DNA of 21,210 bases from Methanomassiliicoccaceae archaeon UBA480 (GCA_002506425.1 DAXO01000069.1:7383-28592); one strand, 5' to 3'. Counted from the first letter of the stretch, positions 1-8,059 are shown. A program made the numbers and translations. Notes: a model not told the origin generated them from the sequence alone.

Positions 1-2183
1 TGCTTGAGCTCGTCGGTGGAGTAGACGATCTCCATCGCCCTTCCTCCGAGAACGTAGGACGGGCGGACCAGGACGGGATAGCCGATGCCTTCGGCGATGT
101 CCCTGGCCTCCTCGAACGAGTATCCTGTTCCGGATGCCGGCTGCTTGATCCCCAGCTGGTCCATGAGGGCGGAGAACCTCCTCCTGTCCTCGGCCACATC
201 CATCTTGTCGGGGCTGGTACCGAGGATCCTGGTCTTGGTTCCCTTGAGGGCCCTCTCGAGGTCCACTGCGAGGTTGACGGAGGTCTGGCCTCCGTACTGC
301 ACGATGACGCCGTCGGCCTGCTCCGCCTCGATGACGTTCAGGACGTCTCCGAGAGTGAGGGGCTCGAAGTACAGGCGGTCGGAGATGTCGTAGTCGGTAG
401 ATACGGTCTCGGGGTTGTTGTTGACGATGACCGCGTCCACGCCCTCCTCCTGGAGAGCCATGACTCCGTGGACGCAGCAGTAGTCGAACTCTATCCCCTG
501 TCCGATCCTTATAGGTCCAGCGCCGATGAGGACGACCTTCTTCTTCCCGTCCTGGGGGAGGACCTCGGTGGACCTTCCGTAGGTGCTGTAGAAGTACGGG
601 GTCTCGGCCGCGAACTCGGCGGCGCAGGTGTCGACCATCTTGTATACGGGTTTTATCCCCTGGGAGGAGCGGAGGTTCCTTATCTCCAGGGAGTCCGCTC
701 CGCGGATCTCGGCGATGGTCTCGTCGGAGAATCCCATGAACTTGGCTTCGCGGAGCGTCTCCGTGTCGAGATCGCCTGCGAGCCTCTTCTCCATCTCGAT
801 TATGTTGCGGATCTTCTTCACGTAGAAGACGTCCCATTTGGCTAGATCTGCGACCTTGTCGACGGACCAGCCTCTCCTGAGCGCCTCGCCTATCGCGAAG
901 ATGCGCCTGTCGGTAGCGTGGACGAGCTCCTGCTCGATCTCATCGTCGGTCATCTCGATCCTGTCGAGGCCTTTGACTCCGATCTCTAGCGAGCGCAGAC
1001 CCTTGAGGAGGGCCTCCTCGAAGGTCCTTCCGATGGACATGATCTCGCCGGTGCTCTTCATCTGGGTTCCGAGGTGGCGGTCGACGGTGCGGAACTTGTC
1101 GAAGGGCCAGCAGGGGATCTTCACGACGACGTAGTCTATGGAAGGCTCGAACGCGGCATAGGTGGTTCCGGTGATCTTGTTGGGGATCTCGTCGAGCGTG
1201 TAGCCGACGGCGATCTTGGTCGCCACCCTTGCGATGGGGTATCCCGTGGCCTTGGATGCTAGCGCGGAGGATCTGGAGACCCTGGGGTTGACCTCGATGA
1301 GACGGTAGTCCCCGTTGGCGGGGTTGAAGGCGAACTGGACGTTGCATCCTCCCTCGATCCCGAGGGCGCGGATTACCTTGAGCGCAGAGGTCCTGAGGCG
1401 CTGATGGTCCCTGTCGGATAGGGTGAGGCACGGCGCGACGACAATGCTCTCTCCGGTGTGTATGCCCATCGCGTCGAGGTTCTCCATGTTGCATATGATG
1501 ATGCAGTTGTCGTTGGCGTCCCTCATGACCTCGTACTCGTACTCCTTCCACCCGAGGACGCTCTCCTCGATCAGGACCTGGTGGATCCTCGAGTATGCGA
1601 GACCGCGGGCGCAGATGTCCTCGAGCTCCTCCTCGTCGTAGGCGATGCCGCCTCCGGTTCCTCCGAGGGTGTACGCGGGTCTGACGAGGACAGGGTACCT
1701 TCCGATGATCTTGACGGCCTCCTTGGCCTCCTCGATGGAGTTGACGCTTCTCGAGACGGGAACGGGCTCGCCGATGCGCTCCATGGTCTCCTTGAACAGC
1801 TCTCTGTCCTCGGACATGGCGATGGCCTCGGGCTGGGTTCCGACGAGTTCCGCGCCCAGTCTCTTCAGCTCTCCGGAGTCCGCGAGCTCGGAGCAGATGT
1901 TCAGGGCGGTCTGTCCTCCCATTCCGGACACGACTCCGTCCACGCCCTCCCTTTCGATGATCTTCGCGACGTTGGCCGCGTCGAGGGGCTCGATGTAGAC
2001 GCTGTCCGCGGTGTCGGGATCGGTCTGGATCGTGGCGGGGTTGGAGTTGACCAGCACGGTCTTGTACCCCTCCTCGCGGAGTGAGCGGCATGCCTGAGAG
2101 CCGGAGAAGTCGAATTCCGCGGCCTGGCCGATGACTATCGGACCGGATCCGATGACGAGCAGCTTGTTGTAGTCCTTCCTCAT
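1..2183 (-). CDS. carB: Carbamoyl phosphate synthase large subunit, partial (3' end beyond left edge)
   Basis: The minus strand from an ATG at 2183 reads open to the window edge, giving the first 727 residues or so of a family protein of about 1,070. The N-terminus reads MRKDYNKLLVIGSGPIVIGQ, the typical CarB start, followed by a VNSNPATIQTDPD segment and the first ATP-grasp half. The last visible part (near position 10-85) encodes YPVLVRPSYVLGGRAMEIVY, the conserved motif of the second ATP-grasp domain, so the cut falls inside the carbamate-phosphorylating half. CarB uses ammonia from CarA plus bicarbonate and two ATP to make carbamoyl phosphate for pyrimidines and arginine. Its ATG overlaps the carA TGA as ATGA, so the two are translationally coupled. 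The allosteric C-terminal domain is not in the window. Confidence 0.96.
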   Translation of the reverse strand, partial: MRKDYNKLLVIGSGPIVIGQAAEFDFSGSQACRSLREEGYKTVLVNSNPATIQTDPDTADSVYIEPLDAANVAKIIEREGVDGVVSGMGGQTALNICSELADSGELKRLGAELVGTQPEAIAMSEDRELFKETMERIGEPVPVSRSVNSIEEAKEAVKIIGRYPVLVRPAYTLGGTGGGIAYDEEELEDICARGLAYSRIHQVLIEESVLGWKEYEYEVMRDANDNCIIICNMENLDAMGIHTGESIVVAPCLTLSDRDHQRLRTSALKVIRALGIEGGCNVQFAFNPANGDYRLIEVNPRVSRSSALASKATGYPIARVATKIAVGYTLDEIPNKITGTTYAAFEPSIDYVVVKIPCWPFDKFRTVDRHLGTQMKSTGEIMSIGRTFEEALLKGLRSLEIGVKGLDRIEMTDDEIEQELVHATDRRIFAIGEALRRGWSVDKVADLAKWDVFYVKKIRNIIEMEKRLAGDLDTETLREAKFMGFSDETIAEIRGADSLEIRNLRSSQGIKPVYKMVDTCAAEFAAETPYFYSTYGRSTEVLPQDGKKKVVLIGAGPIRIGQGIEFDYCCVHGVMALQEEGVDAVIVNNNPETVSTDYDISDRLYFEPLTLGDVLNVIEAEQADGVIVQYGGQTSVNLAVDLERALKGTKTRILGTSPDKMDVAEDRRRFSALMDQLGIKQPASGTGYSFEEARDIAEGIGYPVLVRPSYVLGGRAMEIVYSTDELK

Positions 2184-3265
2184 AGCCTTCCCTCCTTGAT
2201 CATCTTTCCGAACTTGTCGAAGAGGAACGAAGTGTCCCATGGGCCCGGAGAGGCCTCGGGGTGGTACTGCGAAGTGAAAATGGGCAGGTCCCTGTGCCTC
2301 ACGCCTTCGACGGAGCCGTCGTTGACGTTGACCTGGTCTACTATGAGGCCGGTGCCTTCGAGGCTGTTCTCGTCGACGGCGAAGCCGTGGTTCTGCGAGG
2401 TTATGTAGACGCGGTCCCCGTACTTCACGGGCTGGTTGCAGCCCCTGTGGCCGAATTTGAGCTTGTAGGTGGAGCCGCCCATCGCTATCCCGATGAGCTG
2501 GCTTCCGTAGCAGATGCCGAACATGGGCATCTGCGAGGAGAGGTCCCTGATGGTCCTGACGGTGGTGGCCACGATGTCGGGATGGGACGGATCCCCCGGG
2601 CCGTTGGATATGAGGACTCCCTTGACGCCCGATTCGAGGATGACATCCGCAGGCGTGTCGTAGGGGAAGGTCAAGAGGTTGAACCTCGCCTTCAGATCCC
2701 TGGGGATCCCTGCCTTCGCTCCGCAGTCGATCATCCCTACGGTGATCTCGTGCCCGGTGTCCTCGCGGGTGATGGACTTGCAGGAGACGTCCGCAACGAG
2801 GTTGCTCTCAGAGGGGGCGGGCATGCGCCTGAGCCTCTCGGCCACTCCGTCCAGGTCGGATCCGTCCGAGGTGATGGCCCCCTTGACGGTCCCTCCGGTC
2901 CTTATCTTGATTACCAGCTCGCGTGTGTCTATTCCAGAAATGGCGGGTACGTCGTACTGCTTGAGGAAGTCGTCCAGCGTTCTTCCCCCGTACATGGGGG
3001 AAGGCTCGGTGCAGTATTCCCTGACGACAAGTCCGCGCACATGGACGCTGTCGGACTGGTAGAAGTCGTCGCTGATTCCGTAGTTGCCGATCAGAGGGTA
3101 GGTCATGACAAGAATCTGTCCGCTGTAGGACGGATCGGTCAGGCTCTCCTGATATCCGCTCATCCCGGTGGCGAAGACCACCTCTCCCTCGGTGACTCTG
3201 TCGCTTCCGAAAAGATTCCCTTCAAACACTGTCCCGTCCTCGAGGACCAAATAACCGCGTGCCAT
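2180..3265 (-). CDS. carA: Carbamoyl phosphate synthase small (glutaminase) subunit
   Basis: A protein of 361 residues, the normal CarA length. It has the N-terminal small-subunit domain (GTVFEGNLFG, ATGMSGYQESLTDPSY) and a C-terminal class I glutamine amidotransferase domain with nucleophile Cys252 in FGICYGSQ and the His335/Glu337 pair in QYHPEASPGP. It hydrolyses glutamine and passes ammonia to CarB. The usual GICLGHQ motif reads GICYGSQ here; the nucleophile is kept. The frame stays open upstream to an ATG at 3352, but I chose 3265 because family similarity begins at MARGYLVLEDG and a TATA-like box (3291-3300) lies inside the longer version, placing the transcript start at about 3268. No Shine-Dalgarno precedes 3265, so the message is probably leaderless. 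It is followed by carB with a 4-nt overlap. Confidence 0.96.
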   Translation of the reverse strand: MARGYLVLEDGTVFEGNLFGSDRVTEGEVVFATGMSGYQESLTDPSYSGQILVMTYPLIGNYGISDDFYQSDSVHVRGLVVREYCTEPSPMYGGRTLDDFLKQYDVPAISGIDTRELVIKIRTGGTVKGAITSDGSDLDGVAERLRRMPAPSESNLVADVSCKSITREDTGHEITVGMIDCGAKAGIPRDLKARFNLLTFPYDTPADVILESGVKGVLISNGPGDPSHPDIVATTVRTIRDLSSQMPMFGICYGSQLIGIAMGGSTYKLKFGHRGCNQPVKYGDRVYITSQNHGFAVDENSLEGTGLIVDQVNVNDGSVEGVRHRDLPIFTSQYHPEASPGPWDTSFLFDKFGKMIKEGRL

Positions 3266-3290
3266 CGGGGAATTCTCAGATTCTGGTTCC

Positions 3291-3300
3291 GTATATATTA
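3291..3300 (-). promoter_or_regulatory. TATA-like box of carAB
   Basis: The minus strand reads TAATATATAC, 26-35 nt upstream of the carA ATG at 3265. This is the archaeal TATA position expected for a leaderless transcript and it decides the start choice for carA. Confidence 0.7.
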
Positions 3301-3393
3301 TCTTGGACACACGGGGGACACTCGAAATTGAGACATGTCGGATGTTGGACAAATATCGGACGCATGCACTGAACGCGTGCCGGATCGATGCGC

Positions 3394-3403
3394 GGATATT
3401 ATG
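3394..3403 (+). promoter_or_regulatory. Weak TATA-like box upstream of pelota
   Basis: GGATATTATG lies 25-34 nt upstream of the pelota ATG at 3428, in the divergent carA/pelota spacer (3266-3427). Spacing fits a leaderless transcript but the match is modest. Nothing else convincing is visible in this spacer. Confidence 0.4.
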
Positions 3404-3427
3404 ACTTAGTAATCACTGCACGTCGGC

Positions 3428-4612
3428 ATGCGCATACTGGGCAGGGACCCATCGTCGGGCGGAATCAAGGTGCTTATCGAGACGGATGAGGATATCTGGC
3501 ACCTGTACAACGTCATAGAAGTGGGGGATCTGGTCACAGCTTCCACCACCCGCCGCGAGGAGAAGTCGGCCGACAAGCTCCGCGCCGAGAGGTCGGAGAA
3601 GAAGAGGATGACCCTCGGGGTGCGCATAGAGAAGATCGAATTCTCGGAGGACGACCTCAGGCTCAAGCTGCTGGGAACCATCGAGGCCGGTCCTCAGGAC
3701 ATAGGGCAGCACCACACCCTGATACTCGAGAACGGCGACTCTCTGACGATAGAGAAGCGCCATTGGCGGGAGACGCAGCTCGAGAGGCTCGACAGGGCGG
3801 TATCGGATTCCAAGAAGCCCCGCATAGTGTTCGTCTCCCTCGATCAGGACGATGCGACCGTGGCCGTCCAGAGGCAGTACGGTCTCAAGGAGATCGTGAC
3901 CATAAGATCGGGGAGATCCGGCAAGCAGTATGCCGAGAAGCCCCAGTCCGACACGTATCACGGGGAAATAGCCGAGAAGCTCGTCCCGATAATGGAGCCT
4001 AACACCCCGCTTGTGCTTCTAGGTCCGGGATTCGAGAAGGAGACCCTCGCCGACGATCTCAAGAAGTCCAGGCCGGATGTGTTCGGGAAGATGTATGTCT
4101 ACCATACGGGGCAGTGCGGAATGGCCGGGATCAACGAGCTGCTCAAGACGGGGATGGGCGCCGATGTCCTCAGGGATTCGGCCGTAGGAACGGAGATCGA
4201 GGCCGTCGAGAAGCTCATGGCGGAGATATCGAAACCGGACGGGCTGGGCACGTACGGAACCGAAGAGGTCAGGAGCGCAGCCCTGGCAGGAGCGGTGGAT
4301 ACGCTGCTGCTTCTCGATTCCAAGGTGAGGGACCAGGACCTCGACGATGTCGTCCGCGCCGTGGAATCCCAGAAAGGGAAGGTTATAGTCGTCTCTAGCC
4401 AGCACGACGGGGGGAGGACCCTTGCCGCTCTCGGCGGAATGGGCGCCATTCTGAGATACAAGCTCGCCCGACGACCGTTTGGAGGTCGGAGGAAGTCTGT
4501 TTGCGCGTCTCGGACCTGTATTATATACGCGAGTGCGCATGCACCCGTAGGCGTGGATCCGCCCGATGCTTGGCCGGTCCACGGATGGGATGCATATGAA
4601 AACCAAGACTGA
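3428..4612 (+). CDS. pelA: Pelota/Dom34 ribosome rescue factor with an unusual C-terminal extension
   Basis: A protein of 394 residues. Residues 1-130 form the Sm-like Pelota N-domain (GIKVLIETDEDIWHLYNVIE, GDLVTASTTR), the middle domain is eRF1-like (RIVFVSLDQDDATVAV, LVLLGPGFEKE), and the C-domain ends with ALGGMGAILRYKL at about 346. Pelota acts with aEF1A and ABCE1 to split ribosomes stalled on non-stop or damaged mRNA. Archaeal Pelota normally ends at about this last motif; here the frame continues about 49 residues (ARRPFGGRR... to AYENQD) that resemble no domain. The extra tail runs through the TATA box and start codon of the next gene, ending 14 nt inside it. The core assignment is certain; whether the tail is made is not. 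Confidence 0.95.
   Translation: MRILGRDPSSGGIKVLIETDEDIWHLYNVIEVGDLVTASTTRREEKSADKLRAERSEKKRMTLGVRIEKIEFSEDDLRLKLLGTIEAGPQDIGQHHTLILENGDSLTIEKRHWRETQLERLDRAVSDSKKPRIVFVSLDQDDATVAVQRQYGLKEIVTIRSGRSGKQYAEKPQSDTYHGEIAEKLVPIMEPNTPLVLLGPGFEKETLADDLKKSRPDVFGKMYVYHTGQCGMAGINELLKTGMGADVLRDSAVGTEIEAVEKLMAEISKPDGLGTYGTEEVRSAALAGAVDTLLLLDSKVRDQDLDDVVRAVESQKGKVIVVSSQHDGGRTLAALGGMGAILRYKLARRPFGGRRKSVCASRTCIIYASAHAPVGVDPPDAWPVHGWDAYENQD
4519..4528 (+). promoter_or_regulatory. TATA-like box of the homocitrate-synthase-like gene
   Basis: TATTATATAC lies about 70 nt upstream of the ATG at 4596, predicting a transcript start near 4550-4555 and a leader of about 40 nt. A purine-rich GGATGGG (4583-4589) could act as ribosome binding site. 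The box lies inside the pelota C-terminal extension. Confidence 0.6.
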
Positions 4613-5792
4613 GGTAGTTGAACGTCTGAACGCACCGCTCTGTATCTGCGACTCCACCCTTTGCGCCGGCGAGCAGGCCGCTGGAGCCGTCTTCTCCAAT
4701 ATCGAAAAATACAGGATCGCCCAGCTTCTGGACGATGCCGGAGTCCCCCAGATCGAGGCCGGGATGCCGATGATCGGGGCTGAGGAGAAGACCTCGGTCA
4801 AGCACATCGCCCATATGGGCCTCGGAGCATCCGTCATGGCGAGCGTCAGGGCGGACCTGGCCGACATCAACGCCAGTCTGGACTGCGATGTGGATTCTGT
4901 TTCCATCTCGATCCAGTCCTCGGATCTCCAGATCGCCAACATCCTCAACAAGGATCAGAACTGGGTTCTCGAGAAGATCTACGAGTCAGCAGTCTACGCC
5001 GCGGAGCACGGACTCTATATCAGCTGCGTCGCCGAGGATGCCTCCCGTGCCGATCTGGGATTCCTCATCGACTTCGCGAAGGCCGCCAAGGCGGCCGGGG
5101 CGAGCAGGTTCGGATACGCCGACAGCACCGGAGTGGAGGACCCCTTCACCTGCCAGGAGCGCATCAAGATGCTCAGGCAGATCGCAGGGATAGATGTCGA
5201 GATAATCTCCCGCAACGATTTCGGCATGGCCACCGCCAACACATTCGCGGCGATCAACGCCGGAGCCCGCTTCGCAAGGGTCACCGCGATGGGGATCGGC
5301 CAGAGGGCCGGATGCGCTCCTCTGGAAGAGGTCGTCATGATGTCGAAGCACATGCTCAAGCTCGAAACCGGAGTAGACACCACCAAGCTGCGCGGCGTCG
5401 CGGATTCCGTTTCCACCGCATCCGGGATCCCAATATGGTCCAGCAAGCCCATCATCGGCCCGAAGTGCTTCGCTCAGGAGACCGGCATCTTCAACAACCC
5501 CTCTGTCACCGAACCATACGACCCCAAGGAGGTCGGAATGGAGAGGTCCCTGGTCATCGGCAAGCACTCCGTCAGGAACACCATCGTGGCGGCCATGGGC
5601 GACATGGGAATCGAGATCAGCAGGAACGACGCCGAGAATCTCCTCTCCCTTGTCAGGAGGGCTTCCAGCCAGATGCACCGCAGCCTCACCCAGAGCGAGC
5701 TCTTCCTGCTCTACGAGGACATGATGTCCGGAAACAACACCTTCGACGACGAGGCCGCTCCCGCCTCGGGGCAGCCCTCCTCCCAGGAGTGA
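4596..5792 (+). CDS. DRE-TIM metallolyase-like protein (homocitrate/isopropylmalate synthase family) lacking metal ligands
   Basis: A protein of 398 residues with the fold signature of the NifV/LeuA/AksA acyltransferases: DAGVPQIEAGMP near the N-terminus, NDFGMATANTFAAINAGA, and APLEEVVMM. By overall wording it is nearest to NifV-type homocitrate synthase. The catalytic positions are changed. The usual LRDGEQ reads LCAGEQ (Cys23, Ala24; only Glu26 kept). The HxHND metal motif reads IxRND (Ile204, Arg206). ERAGN reads QRAGC (Cys240). The Asp, two His and Asn that hold the divalent metal in the family are therefore all absent, so ordinary acetyl-CoA condensation is unlikely. No frameshift or stop is seen and conservation is otherwise good, which argues against a decaying gene. 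ATGs at 4566 and 4590 are in frame; I chose 4596 by family start and the upstream purine run. Its substrate is unknown. Confidence 0.85.
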   Translation: MKTKTEVVERLNAPLCICDSTLCAGEQAAGAVFSNIEKYRIAQLLDDAGVPQIEAGMPMIGAEEKTSVKHIAHMGLGASVMASVRADLADINASLDCDVDSVSISIQSSDLQIANILNKDQNWVLEKIYESAVYAAEHGLYISCVAEDASRADLGFLIDFAKAAKAAGASRFGYADSTGVEDPFTCQERIKMLRQIAGIDVEIISRNDFGMATANTFAAINAGARFARVTAMGIGQRAGCAPLEEVVMMSKHMLKLETGVDTTKLRGVADSVSTASGIPIWSSKPIIGPKCFAQETGIFNNPSVTEPYDPKEVGMERSLVIGKHSVRNTIVAAMGDMGIEISRNDAENLLSLVRRASSQMHRSLTQSELFLLYEDMMSGNNTFDDEAAPASGQPSSQE

Positions 5793-5798
5793 TTCTCC

Positions 5799-5818
5799 AA
5801 GGCCCCTTCGGGGGCCTT
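5799..5818 (+). terminator. Hairpin with UUCG loop after the homocitrate-synthase-like gene
   Basis: AAGGCCCC (5799-5806), loop TTCG, GGGGCCTT (5811-5818): a perfect 8-bp stem with a stable tetraloop, 6 nt after the TGA at 5790-5792. No long T run follows immediately, so it may act as terminator or as an mRNA 3'-end stabiliser. Confidence 0.65.
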
Positions 5819-5855
5819 CCCAAACCCCTTGTTACTCTAATAAACATATACTATT

Positions 5856-5870
5856 GTATTAATACCTATA
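5856..5870 (+). promoter_or_regulatory. TATA-like region with a 10-bp palindrome
   Basis: GTATTAATAC (5856-5865) is a perfect palindrome followed by CTATA, 18-32 nt upstream of the ATG at 5888. It is the likely promoter of the winged-helix gene and, since it is symmetric, a possible autoregulatory site (inference). Confidence 0.45.
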
Positions 5871-5887
5871 ACCGGCGTTCTTCAGAT

Positions 5888-6319
5888 ATGACATTCCTAA
5901 GGATAAGCGACGTCATAGAGGACCGCCATACGACGAGCCTCCTCGCCTGCCTGTATCTCAGAGGCAGGCTTTGCAAGACCGAGCTCGCCAGAGCCGTGTC
6001 CACCAACCCCCGGATGGGTCAGAAGATAGACAGGCTCGTCGATCTGGGGTTCCTTTCATCGGAGGTCGTCGGGCGGAGGACGGAGCTGGAGCTCACGAGC
6101 ATAGGCTGTCTCGTCGCCGAATCGCTCTGCAGGATGGAGGAGGATGTGTACGGCGGCTTCGGGGATCCGGGCCATATGTACGGGGGATCCGTGTATCCCT
6201 TCTCCGAGAACAGCGATTCAGTGGACGACTGGTTCGTCACCTCGAGGGAATCGCAGAGGCTGAAGGGGGATTCGGAACAGGGAGGGCACGCCGGCCCTCC
6301 CTCCGAACCTCATTCGTAG
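5888..6319 (+). CDS. Small winged helix-turn-helix regulator
   Basis: A protein of 143 residues. Residues 5-80 fit a winged-helix domain: ISDVIEDRHTTSLLACLYLR, then KTELARAVSTNPRMGQKIDRLVDLGFL as the two recognition-region helices, then VVGRRTELELTSIG as the beta wing, as in MarR/PadR-like archaeal regulators. The C-terminal third (from about 88) is rich in Gly, Ser, Asp and aromatic residues, has no recognised domain and looks disordered. It stands alone behind its own TATA-like region and is convergent with the phenylacetate-CoA ligase gene, overlapping it by 10 nt. It ends in TAG, unusual in this window. Target unknown; the neighbouring ligase is a candidate only by position. Confidence 0.8.
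   Translation: MTFLRISDVIEDRHTTSLLACLYLRGRLCKTELARAVSTNPRMGQKIDRLVDLGFLSSEVVGRRTELELTSIGCLVAESLCRMEEDVYGGFGDPGHMYGGSVYPFSENSDSVDDWFVTSRESQRLKGDSEQGGHAGPPSEPHS
6281..6300. terminator. Hairpin at convergent gene ends
   Basis: GGAGGGC (6281-6287), six-base loop, GCCCTCC (6294-6300): a 7-bp stem inside the last codons of the winged-helix gene and immediately downstream of the convergent ligase stop at 6310. The position fits termination of the minus-strand ligase transcript. Confidence 0.45.
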
Positions 6320-7611
6320 GAGCGGTTGTCCGTCACATGCTTGGCCTTGCCTTCGAACCTCTGAAGGGTTCCGGGCAGGGCCAGCTTCACGTCCGCCTTG
6401 ATGTTGAGGACGCTCTTGAGCCTCGAAGCAAGGGTCCTGGACATCTCGTTCAGCTTGTTCATGTCCTCGGTGAGGGACTCCTCGTTGAGCTCCACCTCGA
6501 CGACCATGGAGTCCATGTAGTTCTTGTTCTCCAGGGTTATGTGGTAGAACGGGGACAGGAAGGGCAGCTCCCCTATCACGCTCTCGATCTGGGAAGGGAA
6601 GACGTTGACTCCGCGGACGACGAGCATGTCATCGGTCCTTCCGGATATCCTGGAGAGACGGGGATGCGTCCTTCCGCAGGCGCATTTCTCCCAGGTGATG
6701 GACGAGATGTCGTTCATCTTGTACCTGATCAGAGGGAATGCCTCCTTCTGGAGCATCGTTACGACGATCTCCCCTCTCTCGCCCTCGGCGCAGGGCTCCC
6801 CGTTCTTGTCGAGGATCTCCACATAGGCGAGGTCCGCCCAGATGTGCAGTCCGCACTGCTCGGAGCATTCGAGGAACATGGGTCCCGACATCTCGCTGGC
6901 GCCGTAGCAGTTGTGCACTCTCACTCCGGTTCTGTCCTGAAGCTTGCGCCTCATGCTCTCCGACCAGGGTTCGCCTCCGGCTATGGCCATTCTGACCTTG
7001 GTATCCTTCCTTATGTCGATTCCGAGCCTGTCGCAGGTGTCGGCGATATGGAACATGTACGAGGGGGTGCCGGCCCATACCGTGACGGGAAGGTCCTGCA
7101 TGAGCTGGATCTGCCTCTCCGTGTTGCCGGTGCTTATGGGCAGAACGGTGGCACCCACCTTCTCGGCTCCGTAGTGGACTCCGAGGCCGCCGGTGAAGAG
7201 GCCGTATCCGTGGAAGTTCTGGAGCATGTCCTTGCGGGTCATTCCGAACGATGTCATCCCTCTGGCGAGGGACTCCGTCCAGTTGTCGAGGTCGTTCTTG
7301 GTGTATCCGACGACTGTAGGCCTTCCGGTGGTTCCAGAGGAGACGTGGACCCTGGAGATGTCGTCATAGGGGACGGTGAAGAGCTTGTCGGGGTAGTTGT
7401 CCCTCAGGTCGCTCTTCTTCATGAACGGGATCTTGCGGAAGGACTCGAAATCCTTCACGTCATCAGGGGTCATGCCGACTGATCTCATCTTCTCGTGGAA
7501 GAACTCAGACCTGTCGTACATCTCGCGGACCTTGGCTTTGAGGAGGCTCAGCTGGAGCTTCTCCAGCTCTTCGCGGGGCATCGTTTCGATCTTCTCGTTC
7601 CAGAACGCCAT
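6310..7611 (-). CDS. paaK: Phenylacetate-CoA ligase-type AMP-forming acyl-CoA synthetase (paralogue 1)
   Basis: A protein of 433 residues, standard PaaK length. It shows the P-loop SSGTTGRPT (residues 91-99), CYGASEMSGP, the adenylate-binding region GEIVVTMLQKEAFPLIRY, a Cys-containing WEKCACGRTHPRLSRISGR segment, DDMLVVRGVNVFPSQIE, and a C-terminal Lys in RFEGKAKHV. It activates an aryl acetate (phenylacetate or indoleacetate class) with ATP and CoA. In archaea this family often works with indolepyruvate oxidoreductases and ACT proteins in aromatic amino acid metabolism; no iorAB is in the window. The ATG at 7611 has little Shine-Dalgarno. A perfect 7-3-7 inverted repeat lies 19-35 nt upstream, near the predicted transcript start, suggesting repressor control. 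A second copy lies at 12852-14150. Confidence 0.92.
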   Translation of the reverse strand: MAFWNEKIETMPREELEKLQLSLLKAKVREMYDRSEFFHEKMRSVGMTPDDVKDFESFRKIPFMKKSDLRDNYPDKLFTVPYDDISRVHVSSGTTGRPTVVGYTKNDLDNWTESLARGMTSFGMTRKDMLQNFHGYGLFTGGLGVHYGAEKVGATVLPISTGNTERQIQLMQDLPVTVWAGTPSYMFHIADTCDRLGIDIRKDTKVRMAIAGGEPWSESMRRKLQDRTGVRVHNCYGASEMSGPMFLECSEQCGLHIWADLAYVEILDKNGEPCAEGERGEIVVTMLQKEAFPLIRYKMNDISSITWEKCACGRTHPRLSRISGRTDDMLVVRGVNVFPSQIESVIGELPFLSPFYHITLENKNYMDSMVVEVELNEESLTEDMNKLNEMSRTLASRLKSVLNIKADVKLALPGTLQRFEGKAKHVTDNRSYE

Positions 7612-7629
7612 AATTCGGACCTCTGATAT

Positions 7630-7646
7630 GTGCTATCACATAGCAC
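7630..7646. promoter_or_regulatory. Inverted repeat, probable operator of paaK paralogue 1
   Basis: GTGCTAT CAC ATAGCAC is a perfect 7-3-7 inverted repeat about 25-50 nt downstream of a TATA-like box (7671-7680, minus), at or just after the expected transcript start. That is the usual place for an archaeal repressor site. Confidence 0.55.
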
Positions 7647-7670
7647 GGTTGATTCACGTTATGTTCGAAT

Positions 7671-7680
7671 CTACTTAAAA
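7671..7680 (-). promoter_or_regulatory. TATA-like box upstream of paaK paralogue 1
   Basis: The minus strand reads TTTTAAGTAG, 60-69 nt before the ATG at 7611. The same A/T block (TTAAAA on the plus strand) could also serve the divergent zinc-ribbon gene. Confidence 0.45.
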
Positions 7681-7751
7681 TGTGCGATTGCTTGTTCTAA
7701 GGGGTCCAGTCGTCGGCAATGGAGAAATATCGGCAGATGGATATATGCTCC

Positions 7752-8054
7752 ATGAAGAAGAGGACTATGGCTGCGATAGGAATCGCAGTGACTGCTGTCC
7801 TGATGACGGGCCTGGCGTTCGCCGTATGGTTCTACTCGGAGAATCCCGACGATCAGGTCGGAATGATGGCGATGGGGATGCTGTCGTCCGGCCTGATGCT
7901 CTTCCTGATCATCTTCGCCTTGGTGTATGCCAGGCCGTCGCCGACGAGCCAATACATGGAGATATACCAGGGCATCTGCTCTGCCTGCGGGATGCCTTTC
8001 GGGAACGACGGGGTGTGTCCCAAGTGCGGAAGGAGGAGGCCCCCCTCGGTTTGA
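7752..8054 (+). CDS. Small membrane protein with C-terminal zinc ribbon
   Basis: A protein of 100 residues if started at 7752 (MKKRTMAAIG), or 111 from the in-frame ATG at 7719. Two hydrophobic segments (about residues 6-27 and 37-59) should span the membrane as a hairpin. A short soluble tail carries CSAC (76-79) and CPKC (89-92), a zinc-ribbon pair, followed by a basic GRRRPPS end. I do not recognise a named family; membrane-anchored zinc ribbons of this kind are common in archaea with unknown roles. The 7752 start gives a normal Lys-Lys N-terminus before the first helix, but a TATA-like ATATAT immediately upstream is too close for that start, leaving 7719 possible. A strong hairpin follows the stop. 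Confidence 0.7.
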   Translation: MKKRTMAAIGIAVTAVLMTGLAFAVWFYSENPDDQVGMMAMGMLSSGLMLFLIIFALVYARPSPTSQYMEIYQGICSACGMPFGNDGVCPKCGRRRPPSV

Positions 8055-8059
8055 TAAGG

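Noticed and set aside
940..2091. Long minus-strand frame (383 codons) inside carB
   Set aside because: Arginine/histidine/proline-rich low-complexity translation in a different frame from clear carB; a shadow caused by high GC.
2982..3003. Perfect hairpin CTTCCCCC/GGGGGAAG
   Set aside because: It lies in the middle of carA and encodes conserved-looking PSPMYGGR; most likely coincidental in coding sequence.
3266..3352. Longer N-terminus for CarA starting at 3352
   Set aside because: The extra 29 residues contain the TATA-like box and lack family similarity.
5971..7482. 503-codon plus-strand frame opposite the phenylacetate-CoA ligase
   Set aside because: It is the antisense of a clearly conserved ligase gene and has no domain of its own.
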